Positions 25,890 through 35,954 of a DNA stretch of 46,688 bases are shown piece by piece (within the stretch, counting starts at the first letter, position 1; the number at the start of each line of letters is the position of its first letter). The stretch comes from Patescibacteria group bacterium (GTDB taxonomy: Bacteria > Patescibacteriota > Patescibacteriia > Patescibacteriales > GWC2-42-12). Position numbers and translations under genes: made by a program. The notes beneath the pieces were generated by a model. The model ran no database searches. It was not told where the DNA came from and saw only the letters and a list, made by a program, of their open reading frames with translations. Location of the stretch: contig JAQTVB010000007.1 in assembly GCA_028707005.1 (NCBI GenBank), positions 1-46,688 on the forward strand, in the 5' to 3' direction.

Positions 25890-27092
25890 TTAAAAATTAC
25901 TGGCCATATTATACATGGGCAAAATCACCGCGGCCACCATGATGCCGACGGCCACACCCATAATCACCATAATGATCGGCTCCATCAAGGTCATTAAATT
26001 CGCTACCAAATTTGCAATTTCCCGGGCGTAAAAGTCCGTTATTCTCGCTAAAATAATATCCATCTTGCCGGTCTTTTCGCCAATGCTTAGCATCTGGGAA
26101 ACCATTTTGGGTATGACTTTGCTGTCCATAAAAACACTGGAAATTGAATTTCCGTCTTCAACCTCCTTGATAGTTTTCTCGATTAACTCGCGGTAGACCG
26201 CGTTATTAACCACGTCAGCCGTTACCTTTAAACCATTGGAAATGGTTACTCCGCCGACAATCAACGTATTCATGGAGCGGGTAAAGCGGACCAAATAAAT
26301 CAGCTGAAACAGATGGCCGAAAACCGGCAATTTCAATTTTATGAGATCAAACTGCCTTTTGCCTTGAGGCCGTTTCAAAAACAATTTAAAAGCGAAAATC
26401 AGCCCGCCGATTACCACCAAAAGAACCCACCAATAATTCGTTAAAAAACCGGAAGTGCCGATTAAAATTTTGGTGCTTAAAGGCAGTTCAGCGCCGCTCT
26501 CGGTAAGTATGGCGGTAAGCTTGGGCACGACAAAGATCATCATGACGACTCCGACCGCGGCCAAAGAGCATAACACAAAGGCCGGATAGATCATCGCACC
26601 TTTGATTTTACTCGTCATATCATAATCTTTTTCCATCTCATCGGCCAAATAATTAAGAACTTCATCCAATTTTCCCGAGGTTTCGCCTGATTTTACAACA
26701 CTTACGTAGAAATCGCTAAAAACATTCGAACGCTTGCCCAAAGCTTCGGACAGCGGCGAACCGGAGTCAACTTCATCAGCGACTTCGCTGATGATCATCT
26801 TCAAATTAATATTGCCTGTTTGATCAATTAAAATTTTGAGCGCCTGCACCATGGCAACGTTGGCCGCAATCAAAACGGAGAATTGGCGCGAAAAAATCAC
26901 CACATCTTTAATTTTGACACGCCCAAACAGGCTGAAACCGAATTTATTCGCGGACGACACTTGAGAAATTGTCACTATGGACAAACCCTTTTCTCTTAAT
27001 ATTTCCTCGACATAATTCCGGTTGTTCGCTTCAACCAAACCGGTCTGCAGTTTCTTTCCTTGAGTAAAAGCTTTGTATTTAAAAATCGGCAT
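25890..27092 (-). CDS. pilC: Type IV pilus inner-membrane platform protein PilC
   Basis: 400 aa; two GspF domains; MEPIIMVIMGVAVGIMVAAVILPMYNM. Confidence 0.95.
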   Translation of the reverse strand: MPIFKYKAFTQGKKLQTGLVEANNRNYVEEILREKGLSIVTISQVSSANKFGFSLFGRVKIKDVVIFSRQFSVLIAANVAMVQALKILIDQTGNINLKMIISEVADEVDSGSPLSEALGKRSNVFSDFYVSVVKSGETSGKLDEVLNYLADEMEKDYDMTSKIKGAMIYPAFVLCSLAAVGVVMMIFVVPKLTAILTESGAELPLSTKILIGTSGFLTNYWWVLLVVIGGLIFAFKLFLKRPQGKRQFDLIKLKLPVFGHLFQLIYLVRFTRSMNTLIVGGVTISNGLKVTADVVNNAVYRELIEKTIKEVEDGNSISSVFMDSKVIPKMVSQMLSIGEKTGKMDIILARITDFYAREIANLVANLMTLMEPIIMVIMGVAVGIMVAAVILPMYNMASNF

Positions 27093-27141
27093 AATTTTAT
27101 GGCTAAGTAGAGATATCTAACAAGTACCCAATATCCTAATT

Positions 27142-28176
27142 TCACGCTTCTTCCTGCCTAATCTCGCCCGACTCAACCAAACTGGCTAATGATTTTTCCA
27201 AAGTGATCATGCCGTCTTTCCTTGATGTCTGCATAATGCTTTCCAGCTGATAAATTTTACCTTCCCTGATCAAAGCTTTAACCGCGGAATTATTCAATAA
27301 TATCTCATTGGCTAAAACCAGTCCTCCGCCCCGCCGCTTCACTAATTTTTGCACCACCACCCCCACCAAAATATCGGCCAAATTATAGCGTACGGCTTCC
27401 GCAGACATCTTCTGGCTCGCGCCCGCCAAGATTTTTTCCAAAACTCTTACCGAGCTGTCGGCGTTGATTTCCAACAACACCAAGCAATTGCCCGAGGCTA
27501 ATTCAAAAATCTTTGGCATCGCCCGATTGAACACCTCTTCATCTTTTATTTCACTCAAATAAATGATATCAATATCTTCATTCAAGCAATAATCCAAGCC
27601 GTCCATCACGGAATTAATGTCCGAACCAACCTGCCTTTGGGTGATCAGGCTGGACTTGCTGGTAAATAAATACTCAATCGGATTTTCAATAGTGACGACA
27701 TTTTTAACGCTGGTTTTATTAAATTCTTCAATCAGCGAAACCGCCGTAGTGGTTTTTCCCGAATTATACGCTCCGGCGATGACTAATAGGCCGGAATTAA
27801 CTTTTAAAAAATTATTGCGCGCGTCGGACAAACCCAGCTCCTGAAAATTTTTTACAGTGTTGGGGATATAGTGAAAAGACAACGACAGCAAGCCTTTTTG
27901 ATAAAAAACATTTATCCGAAAGCGAAAATTGGCGATTTCTTTCACTAAAACCAAATTTTTGCTTTCCTCCAGTTTGGCGATTTCTTCCTGGCTTAAAAAC
28001 GTTTCCGCGATTTTGTTTAAAACTTCTTTAGTCATCATTTCCTGGCCGGCCAGCGGAGAAAATTCGGCATTGACCCTTATCATGGGCGGGCTGCCGACGG
28101 TTAAATGCAAATCAGAACCGTTTTTTTTGGCCATTTCCGATAAAATTCTGTTTAATAAAATAGATGGCACTTCCAT
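27142..28176 (-). CDS. PilT-like ATPase with degenerate His box
   Basis: GAYNSGKTTTAVSLIEEF Walker A; TIENPIEY; IIYLSEIKD; His box reads GNCLVLLEINADSS; start set at MEVPSILLNRILSEMAKKNGSDLHLTVG. Confidence 0.88.
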   Translation of the reverse strand: MEVPSILLNRILSEMAKKNGSDLHLTVGSPPMIRVNAEFSPLAGQEMMTKEVLNKIAETFLSQEEIAKLEESKNLVLVKEIANFRFRINVFYQKGLLSLSFHYIPNTVKNFQELGLSDARNNFLKVNSGLLVIAGAYNSGKTTTAVSLIEEFNKTSVKNVVTIENPIEYLFTSKSSLITQRQVGSDINSVMDGLDYCLNEDIDIIYLSEIKDEEVFNRAMPKIFELASGNCLVLLEINADSSVRVLEKILAGASQKMSAEAVRYNLADILVGVVVQKLVKRRGGGLVLANEILLNNSAVKALIREGKIYQLESIMQTSRKDGMITLEKSLASLVESGEIRQEEA

Positions 28177-28332
28177 ATAATTATAATGCGAATGTTGCGA
28201 ATTCCGCCCGCCTGGCCCGATAAGCGGAGCGAGTCGAGGCGGGCAAATAATTAGATTCGCATGATTGATAATTTGCAAAATTCGCATCCTAATGCGCGGT
28301 ATTCGCACTAATATAGACGCGGATTCGCATGA

Positions 28333-28713
28333 TTATTTATTTAAAATTTTCTTAATCTTATCCACCACTTCCGACGGCATAAAATGGGCCTTGATTAAAA
28401 AATCTTCCGCTCCCAACTTTAAGCCTTTGTCAATCTCTTCCTGCTGGCTTAAATTCGTCAACATGATTACCGGCACTTTAGCCGATGAACTGTCGGCTTT
28501 AAGCTGTTTTAAAACTTCAAAACCGTCAATCTTGGGCAGGATAATATCCAAAAGGATAATATCCGGCCGCTCCTTGCGGAAAGCCCGGAGAGCCTTTTCC
28601 CCGTCTTCGGCTATGGCCACTTTTAATCCCTCGGCTTCAAATTTAGCGGCGTACATGCCCAACAAAAACGAATCGTCTTCAACTAGAAGAATTTTAATTT
28701 TTTCTTTTGGCAT
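28333..28713 (-). CDS. Stand-alone CheY-like response regulator
   Basis: 126 aa; LLVEDDSFLL, PDIILLDIILPKIDG, VIMLTN, LIKAHFMPSEV. Confidence 0.93.
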   Translation of the reverse strand: MPKEKIKILLVEDDSFLLGMYAAKFEAEGLKVAIAEDGEKALRAFRKERPDIILLDIILPKIDGFEVLKQLKADSSSAKVPVIMLTNLSQQEEIDKGLKLGAEDFLIKAHFMPSEVVDKIKKILNK

Positions 28714-28724
28714 ATTGATTGAAA

Positions 28725-30464
28725 TTAAAAATTAACTGTTCTTAAAACTTCCTCCATGGTAGTAAGGCCCAACAGCACTTTTATAATACCATCCTGCTTC
28801 ATGGTGATGAAATTCTGGTCTTTGCGCAGATCTTCAAGCGTTAAATTTTTCTTGTTATCCATGATCATTTGCTTGATCCCCTCGTCAATGTCAAGCACTT
28901 CGGCCATGGCGATCCGGCCGGTATAGCCGACCGAGCCGCAGCGAGAACAACCCCGGCCCCTAAAAAATTTTATTTTACTCATATCATAGCCGGGAAGCAT
29001 TTGATCAATCACCGCGGCCGGAGTGGCCGCCAGCTCCTGTTTGATCGCCTCCACCATATCCGGAGGCAATTTTTGCTCTTCTTTGCAATGTTCGCAAATT
29101 TTTCTGCCCAGCCTTTGCGCGATCACGACGTTTAGGGTGGAACCCAAAAGGAAAGGTTCGGCTTTCATGTCCAAAAGCCTGGGAATGGCGCCCAAGGCGT
29201 CATTGGTGTGCAAAGTGGAAAGCACGAAATGACCGGTCAAACTGGCATGTATGGCCAGTTCGGCTGTCTCATTGTCTCTGATTTCCCCCACCATGATTAC
29301 GTCAGGATCTTGCCTTAAAAGCGAACGCAGTCCCGTGGCAAAAGTAAAGCCGATTTCCGGCCTTACTTGCGACTGGTTCACTCCTTTTATGTAATATTCA
29401 ACCGGATCTTCCAAAGTAGAAATATTTATTCCTTCGGCGTTAAGGATGGTAAGAAGGGAAAATAAAGTCGTTGATTTGCCGGATCCGGTGGGGCCGGTGA
29501 TCAAAAACATGCCGTCGGTTTTTTCTAAATTCTTTAAAATAATTTTCAGCCCCTGGCCCATAAAGCCCAAATCTTCCAAAGACGGGGCGCCTTTAGTAAC
29601 ATCTAAAATTCTCATGACAACTTTTTCTTCATCCAACAGGGGCAAAACGGAAATTCTTAAATCTATCTCCTGGTTATTGTTGTTGATTCTGATTCTGCCG
29701 TCTTGCGGCGTTCGCGTTTCATCAAGCTTCAAATCAGCTAAAACTTTAATTCTGCCGACAATGGCGCTATGAATGCTCTTGGGCAAAATCAGCGAGGTGT
29801 GCAAAATACCGTCAATCCTGTATCTTACCCGGCTTTCCTTCTGCATCGGTTCAATATGAATATCGGAAGCTCGGCCCTCGACCGCGTGCCTGATAATTAC
29901 CGAAACGATTTTGGAAACCGGCGCCGATTTTATAACCTCCTCCACTTCCTCGCCCTGCAATTTCTGCTTCGCCCGCTCCAAAGCGTCTTCCTCGGCTTTT
30001 GATTTTAGCGCCCCGGAAACTTCTTTGCCCAAAGTTTTATAATGGCTTACGGCTTGGCTGAAGCTTAGGGTGGAAATTAAAAAATATTCCGGTTGGAAAT
30101 TTTGCTCCTTGGCTAAAAAATCTATCGCCTCAAACGCTTTGAAATTCTCCGGATCTAAAATGCCCACTTTCATTTTTTTCCTGTAAATTTCAAAACAGAT
30201 AATTTTATAATTTTCCGCCACTTCGGCGGGAATTGAGTTCAGAGCCTGGTCCGGAATCTTAACATCAAGCAGGCTGTGGTATTTCATGCCATAAACCTGG
30301 GCTTTAACTTTTGTGAATTCCTCAATATCAACCAAGCCGCTATCGGCAACGGCTTTTTCGGGATTGGCCATAAAAGCCGGCTGCCTTTTTAATTCAGCCA
30401 ACGCCTTGGCGGCGATCTTTTTATCTCGCACCAGTAAATTTATCAATTCATCAATTTTTCTCAT
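28725..30464 (-). CDS. pilB: Type IV pilus extension ATPase PilB
   Basis: GPTGSGKSTTLFSLL, LEDPVEYYIKGVNQSQV, VGEIRDNETAELAIHASLTGHFVLSTLHTNDA, Cys4 zinc motif; start at MRKIDELI. Confidence 0.95.
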   Translation of the reverse strand: MRKIDELINLLVRDKKIAAKALAELKRQPAFMANPEKAVADSGLVDIEEFTKVKAQVYGMKYHSLLDVKIPDQALNSIPAEVAENYKIICFEIYRKKMKVGILDPENFKAFEAIDFLAKEQNFQPEYFLISTLSFSQAVSHYKTLGKEVSGALKSKAEEDALERAKQKLQGEEVEEVIKSAPVSKIVSVIIRHAVEGRASDIHIEPMQKESRVRYRIDGILHTSLILPKSIHSAIVGRIKVLADLKLDETRTPQDGRIRINNNNQEIDLRISVLPLLDEEKVVMRILDVTKGAPSLEDLGFMGQGLKIILKNLEKTDGMFLITGPTGSGKSTTLFSLLTILNAEGINISTLEDPVEYYIKGVNQSQVRPEIGFTFATGLRSLLRQDPDVIMVGEIRDNETAELAIHASLTGHFVLSTLHTNDALGAIPRLLDMKAEPFLLGSTLNVVIAQRLGRKICEHCKEEQKLPPDMVEAIKQELAATPAAVIDQMLPGYDMSKIKFFRGRGCSRCGSVGYTGRIAMAEVLDIDEGIKQMIMDNKKNLTLEDLRKDQNFITMKQDGIIKVLLGLTTMEEVLRTVNF

Positions 30465-30524
30465 AAAATATAATCCAACCCGTGAAACGGTATTGATTAG
30501 CAAGTCACCCCGGCAAACGCAAGA

Positions 30525-30881
30525 TTAATTCGGTTTGAATGGATCTCTTTTGCCTTTTTCCGTCTCGCTTTGCATTATCAATACATTTTCTTTTAACGCT
30601 TTAAATTTTTCACTCTGAAAAATAGTCAAATCTATTTCGCTGTTATTGCCAATACTGCTGGTATCCGGCTGAATCTCCTGCGCCTGCGGCTCCGCCTCAA
30701 GGCTGCCGGCGCCGGTTTGCGGGGTCAAAATATCTTGTTGCGAGCCGGAAACAAGCGCGGCGTCCTGCCCGGTCGTCTTGTTATTTTGATAAATCATGAC
30801 GCCCGTTCCGGATAACATGACAATGATTATAGCAATACAAACAGCAAGTTTTTTGGGCGACATCTGCTTTAAAACCAGCAT
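30525..30881 (-). CDS. PilP-like short anchored protein
   Basis: 118 aa; N-terminal TM and C-terminal GKRDPFKPN. Confidence 0.5.
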   Translation of the reverse strand: MLVLKQMSPKKLAVCIAIIIVMLSGTGVMIYQNNKTTGQDAALVSGSQQDILTPQTGAGSLEAEPQAQEIQPDTSSIGNNSEIDLTIFQSEKFKALKENVLIMQSETEKGKRDPFKPN

Positions 30882-30888
30882 ATATTTT

Positions 30889-31566
30889 TTAATTCATTAA
30901 ATAATAAGTATAAACCACCAAGGCGACTTTATCGTCCGCTACCGAATAATCTATTTGAGCGATATCAAACAATTTTATATTATTTTCAAAAGCTTTGATG
31001 ATATTTTTTAAAACTTGGTAGTTGGCCGAACTCAGGTTGATCTCCAGCCTTACCATGCCCACCCCCTGCGGCAGCTGTCCTTTAAAAATCCCTTCCGGAG
31101 CCTCTCCCTTCGCCGAAGAATCCGCGCTTATCGGGGCCTGGCTTTGGTCATTTCCCGAATCAATTTTAATAGAATTTAAAACCGCGCCGTTTTTTAAAAC
31201 AATTGAATCAACTTCGGAAATCAAACGAGTAACTTCGCTTTCCGCCGGCACCATCTCGGCGATCTTCTTTTTGTCCGTCCCGGCAATCAGCTGATATGAC
31301 TTCATTAAACTGTCAATTTTGGCGAGCTCGCCCGATTTGCTTTCATACTCGGCTTGCAGGCTCTTGCTGGTCTTTTCCCTATCCTGAGCCATTTTTTCGT
31401 ATTGAGGATAGACAAAAAAGAATAAACCGGCGGCAAAAACAATCAGCGACACGGCCAATACAAAATAATTAAAATAATAAATCAAAAAATTATTGATTTG
31501 CTTTCTTAATCGGCCATTTTCTTTATTTTCCATGTTCTCTCGCGAAAAATTATTTTTATTATCCAT
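30889..31566 (-). CDS. pilO: PilO-like pilus assembly protein
   Basis: TM then coiled-coil and ferredoxin-like C-term; position after pilN. Confidence 0.75.
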   Translation of the reverse strand: MDNKNNFSRENMENKENGRLRKQINNFLIYYFNYFVLAVSLIVFAAGLFFFVYPQYEKMAQDREKTSKSLQAEYESKSGELAKIDSLMKSYQLIAGTDKKKIAEMVPAESEVTRLISEVDSIVLKNGAVLNSIKIDSGNDQSQAPISADSSAKGEAPEGIFKGQLPQGVGMVRLEINLSSANYQVLKNIIKAFENNIKLFDIAQIDYSVADDKVALVVYTYYLMN

Positions 31567-31579
31567 AGGCTTTTTCCAC

Positions 31580-33010
31580 CTATTCTATGAAAATATTTTT
31601 TAGGATAGAAAGTTTCAAATCAAACGCGACGCTGGGGTTTTTGCCCGCGCCGTTGGACATAAAACTGCCACCGGCCGTTTTTACGCTCACAACTTTCTGG
31701 TTGGCTTTAAGAACATCCACCTGTCTGGAAATATCGGAAAACTTCACAGCGACCGCGTCCAGCGAATAATTGCCGCCGGTATCGCCGGAAAAACCTTTAT
31801 AATAAACATCTTTTATCGTATTATCTTCTAAAAATTTAAAAAAATTAGTCCAATATATGTGTTTGGCAAAAATTTGAGAAACCGCCTTAAGCCCGTCCTG
31901 AAAGGCCACCGCTTCTTTAAAACCAAGCTCTTTTTGTTTTATTTGCTCCGTAATCTTTTCAATCTTCGCGACCTGATCTTTTATTTTTTCCTGATTCTGG
32001 TTCTGAAAATACGCCAAGCCAAAATAAGCCAAAAAGACAATGACCGCTGGAATAACAATGGCCTTGATTAAATTGGCAATTTGCTTATGCCAATCAAAAA
32101 AAGTTATTATTTCCCCTTTAATCAGATTGGTCTCTAAAACTTTCTCCGCGTCTTTATCTATGGGTTCCGGTTTTGGCAAAATTTCTTTATCAGTCTCGGC
32201 CTCTTTTTTAATATTAATTTGATTCAAAGCCGCTGGCGGAGAAATTTTCGGCTTGGTTTCATGAAGCGGCTCCGGGATATCGGTCTTGACCGGCTTCTGC
32301 TCTTGTTTTAAGGCGGATAATCGCTCGCGCCGAGAACGTCTAGCCGCCAAATTGTCTTTAATAAATTTTAAAAACTTTGAGAAAAAACCGCCGCCAGGCT
32401 CTCGCGCCGGCTTTGCCAACGCCGGCTTTTTCACTATGAGCGGCGGATCCGGCTTTAAATTATTCTTATTTTCCGAATCGGCGAGCGCGGGCGGCCTCTT
32501 ATTATCGGTTTTGGCGTAAGCGTCTTTGGGCTTTGATGTGGCAACCGCGCTCGCGGTTTGTTCGGCAGCCAAGCCTCTTTTTATCTTCTCCCGATTAAAA
32601 ACGTGCTGATAATCTATTAAAATTTCTTTATGATTTTTAGGTTGTTTTTTCAGTTTTTCTAAAATTCCCGGAAAAAAGCGCCAGCCTTTTTTCTCGCCGG
32701 GGTTAAAACCCTCTTCGGCGGACCGGCGGGATTCTTTTTTTGATGCCGAAATTTCCTTTTGCCTGATAAGATTTAAAATTTCTCGCCGCGATTTTTTAAT
32801 TTTATCTTTATCGCTCGCCGGTTTCGGCGCCGGAGAAAGCTTCGGACTTTGGCTTGGCTTGCTTAAAAACGGCAGGTCCTTAAAACCCCCCTCTTGAGGC
32901 ATGGCTTTGCCGTGTTCCGGCTCCGACCAAATTATTTTTTCTTCGCCTTTGTTTTCGGCTTCTTGGTCGCGTGAATTTTTCTTGCCGGTTAAAAAATTAA
33001 TATCTGACAT
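31580..33010 (-). CDS. pilN: PilN-like protein with ~300-aa Lys/Pro-rich N-terminal extension
   Basis: 476 aa; TM IPAVIVFLAYFGLAYF and PilN-type C-terminus; position after pilM. Confidence 0.75.
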   Translation of the reverse strand: MSDINFLTGKKNSRDQEAENKGEEKIIWSEPEHGKAMPQEGGFKDLPFLSKPSQSPKLSPAPKPASDKDKIKKSRREILNLIRQKEISASKKESRRSAEEGFNPGEKKGWRFFPGILEKLKKQPKNHKEILIDYQHVFNREKIKRGLAAEQTASAVATSKPKDAYAKTDNKRPPALADSENKNNLKPDPPLIVKKPALAKPAREPGGGFFSKFLKFIKDNLAARRSRRERLSALKQEQKPVKTDIPEPLHETKPKISPPAALNQINIKKEAETDKEILPKPEPIDKDAEKVLETNLIKGEIITFFDWHKQIANLIKAIVIPAVIVFLAYFGLAYFQNQNQEKIKDQVAKIEKITEQIKQKELGFKEAVAFQDGLKAVSQIFAKHIYWTNFFKFLEDNTIKDVYYKGFSGDTGGNYSLDAVAVKFSDISRQVDVLKANQKVVSVKTAGGSFMSNGAGKNPSVAFDLKLSILKNIFIE

Positions 33011-33069
33011 AAATGATTAAAACATAAATCTCAATTGCAATTAAGGTCTGTTTAATTCCGCGCCGTCCG

Positions 33070-34176
33070 TTATTTCCTCATTTCCCTTAACGCTAAACCG
33101 ATGGCTATGGCCAAGCGCGGCGCGATTTCATCCAAGAGCGGCTTCAATTCCAAGGGATATGAAATCCTGGCCCAGGGATCGCCCGCCAGCACGTTGATAT
33201 TCACCGCTTTTGACAAATAATTAACAAAGTTCATCAACAGCGCTGAACCGCCGCTTAAAATAATTTTGTCAACTTTTTTGCCGCTTTTATTTTGAAATAA
33301 ATTCAAGGCATATTTAATTTCGTTGACGATCGGCGCGACGCTTTCAGCGATGGTCTTAGGGATGGTATTGTCCCCCGAATCCGGCGCGCTGATGCCCAGA
33401 TCATACTTGAATTGTTCGGCCCGCTCCATGCCAATATTGAGATTGTTGGCGATCGCTTTGGTAATCGTCCAGCCGCCGATATCAATGCTTCTGTTCAGGG
33501 TCGGAATATTTTGATCAATAATATTAAAACTGGTGGTCTTGGCGCCTATCTCCACGATCATAATGGTTGATTTATCGCTGCCAATCAACGAACGGATTAA
33601 GGCGAAAGTTTCGGTTTCCAGGCTCAATAAATTTATTTGGGCGGCCTGGAAAATTTCAATGTATTTTTTAACCAAAGATCTGGGAGCGCCGGTCAATAAT
33701 ATTTTCGTGTTATTCTTATTGTCCGTCTCATCTTGATTGACGATTTTTTTCCAATCCAATATCATTTCTTCAAGCGGCAAAGGAATGACTTTTTTCGCCT
33801 CCCAATTTATGGCTGAAGGCAGATCCTTTTTGCTCACGTCGGATAAATTTAAAATAGACGAAAAAACCGAAAAAGTGGGCAGGGCCGAAATGGCTTTGCG
33901 GCTTGAAATTCCCGACTCCCGGCAAATTTTGTTGATTATCGCCGAAATTTCCCCGGGATCTTTCTTATCCAGATCATCTAAATTTTCGCTAAAACCATAG
34001 GTTAAAAGCCGCACTTTGCCGCCTTCATTTTTTAACTCTACGATTTTTATGCTTGAAGAGCCGATATCTATGCCCAGAAAACTTTCATTATGAAAAAATA
34101 AACCCATATAATTAACATTACTTACGCACATAAAAATTTTAGCTAATTTAAAAGATAAACTATTTATTTTTAGCAA
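33070..34176 (-). CDS. pilM: Type IV pilus actin-like ATPase PilM
   Basis: LGIDIGSSSIKIVELK; ILSGGSALLMNFVNYLSKAVNINVLAGDPW; start likely internal MGLFFHNES. Confidence 0.93.
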   Translation of the reverse strand: MLKINSLSFKLAKIFMCVSNVNYMGLFFHNESFLGIDIGSSSIKIVELKNEGGKVRLLTYGFSENLDDLDKKDPGEISAIINKICRESGISSRKAISALPTFSVFSSILNLSDVSKKDLPSAINWEAKKVIPLPLEEMILDWKKIVNQDETDNKNNTKILLTGAPRSLVKKYIEIFQAAQINLLSLETETFALIRSLIGSDKSTIMIVEIGAKTTSFNIIDQNIPTLNRSIDIGGWTITKAIANNLNIGMERAEQFKYDLGISAPDSGDNTIPKTIAESVAPIVNEIKYALNLFQNKSGKKVDKIILSGGSALLMNFVNYLSKAVNINVLAGDPWARISYPLELKPLLDEIAPRLAIAIGLALREMRK

Positions 34177-34190
34177 AAACTGGGATATAT

Positions 34191-34250
34191 AATGCGAATC
34201 TGCGAATGAAGGCGAATGCCGCGAATATTATTCGCAGCATTAGCATTATA
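34191..34250. repeat. Iterated GCGAAT / ATTCGC words
   Basis: AATGCGAATCTGCGAATGAAGGCGAATGCCGCGAATATTATTCGCAGCATTAGCATTA. Confidence 0.6.
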
Positions 34251-34541
34251 GTTTGTTGCTTTTAATTGATAATCTATTTTAAGATCAGCTTGAAATTTAA
34301 AGTGCGTAAGTACTGTATTTAATACAAAAATACAAAAAATTTTTCGCGTTTTAACTATTTCCTGCTGTTTTTACGACCTGGCATTCGCTTTTTGACACTT
34401 CTACCCTTTATATTATATAATTATATAATAATGGCTCGAAAGAATAAAGGGTCGGCTGAATAAATTCACGTAATTATTATACCATAAATTATTGTTTTCA
34501 CAAAAAGCGCTCACTTTAAAAATTATAAATCCAATAATCAA

Positions 34542-35783
34542 ATGGATTTCCTAATCAAATACAAAAAAATCTTCGTCGCCGCCGCTCTGGCGCTGGCGGT
34601 TATTATTATCGGCTATCTGCTTTACGCCGTATTTTTTAAACCAAGCCAACCTCAAGTTAATTTGGAAAACCCCGCAGCCACCACCACGGCGGGCCGGGGA
34701 AATTTGCCGCTCACCCAAACCGGCGCCGGCCAGCCGGTTCAACTCGGCCAGGGACAGGGCGGTCTTACTACGGGGACGGGAGAAACAACGCCGGCCAGCG
34801 CGACGGCGCGGGGCGGACTTACTGAAGTAACGGCGCTAAACCAGGCCGCGAGCCTGGGCGCGGCCTTAGCCGCTAACGGCGACGATTTACTGTATTATAA
34901 CGGACAGGAGGGAAAATTTTATCGCGTTACCAAGGACGGAAAAATCACTTTGCTTTCAGACACGGTTTTCCATAATGTTGAAAAAATCACCTGGTCGCCG
35001 GACAGAACAAAAGCGATCCTTGAATATCCCGACCAAGCAAAAATTATCTACGACTTTAAAAATAATAAACAAATCACTTTGCCCAGCCATTGGCAAGACT
35101 TCGCCTTTTCGCCCGATGGTTCAAAAATTGTCATGAAAAGCCTTGCCGAATCAGCGGATAACCGCTGGCTAGCCGTCGTCAACAGCCAAGGCACTGAAGC
35201 GAAAAAAATCGCTCCCTTGGGCGATAACGATGAAACCGTTTATCCTTCCTGGTCGCCCAACAATCAGACTGTCGCCATGTACACGGAGGGCGCAACTTTC
35301 AATGAGCAAAACGTTTTCTTCGTCGGTTTGAATAATGAAAATTTCAAAGCTTTAAAAATTGCCGGGCGAGGTTTTGAGTTTGCCTGGTCGCCTCAAGGCG
35401 ACCGCTTGCTCTATAGCGTCTACACCAGCGACAACGGGCTGAAGCCGGAATTATGGATAGCCAACGCCCAAGGCGACAGTATCGGCTCGGGGCGGACCAA
35501 TCTGGAGCTTCAGACTTGGGCCGATAAATGCACCTTTTCCGGCAGTAATCTTTATTGCGCCGTACCGCAGGAGCTTGCGGAAGGCGCCGGCCTATCTAAA
35601 GAGCTGGCTCAAAACACCAAAGACAATCTATATCAAATTGACGTGCGAACCGGCGCTAAGAAGCTGGTGGCCGTGCCGGACGGCGGCTACACCATGTCCG
35701 ACCTGATTGTTTCGGACGACGGCGGCTACCTCTATTTCACCGACCAAAACACGGGTAAGATAAACCAAATCAAACTAAAATAA
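34542..35783 (+). CDS. Membrane-anchored beta-propeller (TolB/WD40-like) protein
   Basis: 413 aa; N-terminal TM; repeated ITWSPDRTKAI, FAFSPDGSKIV, PSWSPNNQTVAM, FAWSPQGDRLLYSVY. Confidence 0.82.
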   Translation: MDFLIKYKKIFVAAALALAVIIIGYLLYAVFFKPSQPQVNLENPAATTTAGRGNLPLTQTGAGQPVQLGQGQGGLTTGTGETTPASATARGGLTEVTALNQAASLGAALAANGDDLLYYNGQEGKFYRVTKDGKITLLSDTVFHNVEKITWSPDRTKAILEYPDQAKIIYDFKNNKQITLPSHWQDFAFSPDGSKIVMKSLAESADNRWLAVVNSQGTEAKKIAPLGDNDETVYPSWSPNNQTVAMYTEGATFNEQNVFFVGLNNENFKALKIAGRGFEFAWSPQGDRLLYSVYTSDNGLKPELWIANAQGDSIGSGRTNLELQTWADKCTFSGSNLYCAVPQELAEGAGLSKELAQNTKDNLYQIDVRTGAKKLVAVPDGGYTMSDLIVSDDGGYLYFTDQNTGKINQIKLK

Positions 35784-35786
35784 AAG

Positions 35787-35941
35787 AATTTTTAATTTTT
35801 AATTTTATAATTTTTAAATAATATACTAATTTTTAATGACTAAATATAATACAGCTCTTCAGCTTTTCACTCCGCGTATTTTATTAAAAATTTAGATATT
35901 TGATTATTGTTTAAAAATTATAAAATTAAAAATTAAAAATT
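35787..35941. repeat. 155-bp intergenic inverted repeat with ~33-bp heptad-like arms
   Basis: GAATTTTTAATTTTTAATTTTATAATTTTTAAATA ... TTTAAAAATTATAAAATTAAAAATTAAAAATTC. Confidence 0.8.
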
Positions 35942-35954
35942 CTCCTTCCTTCTT

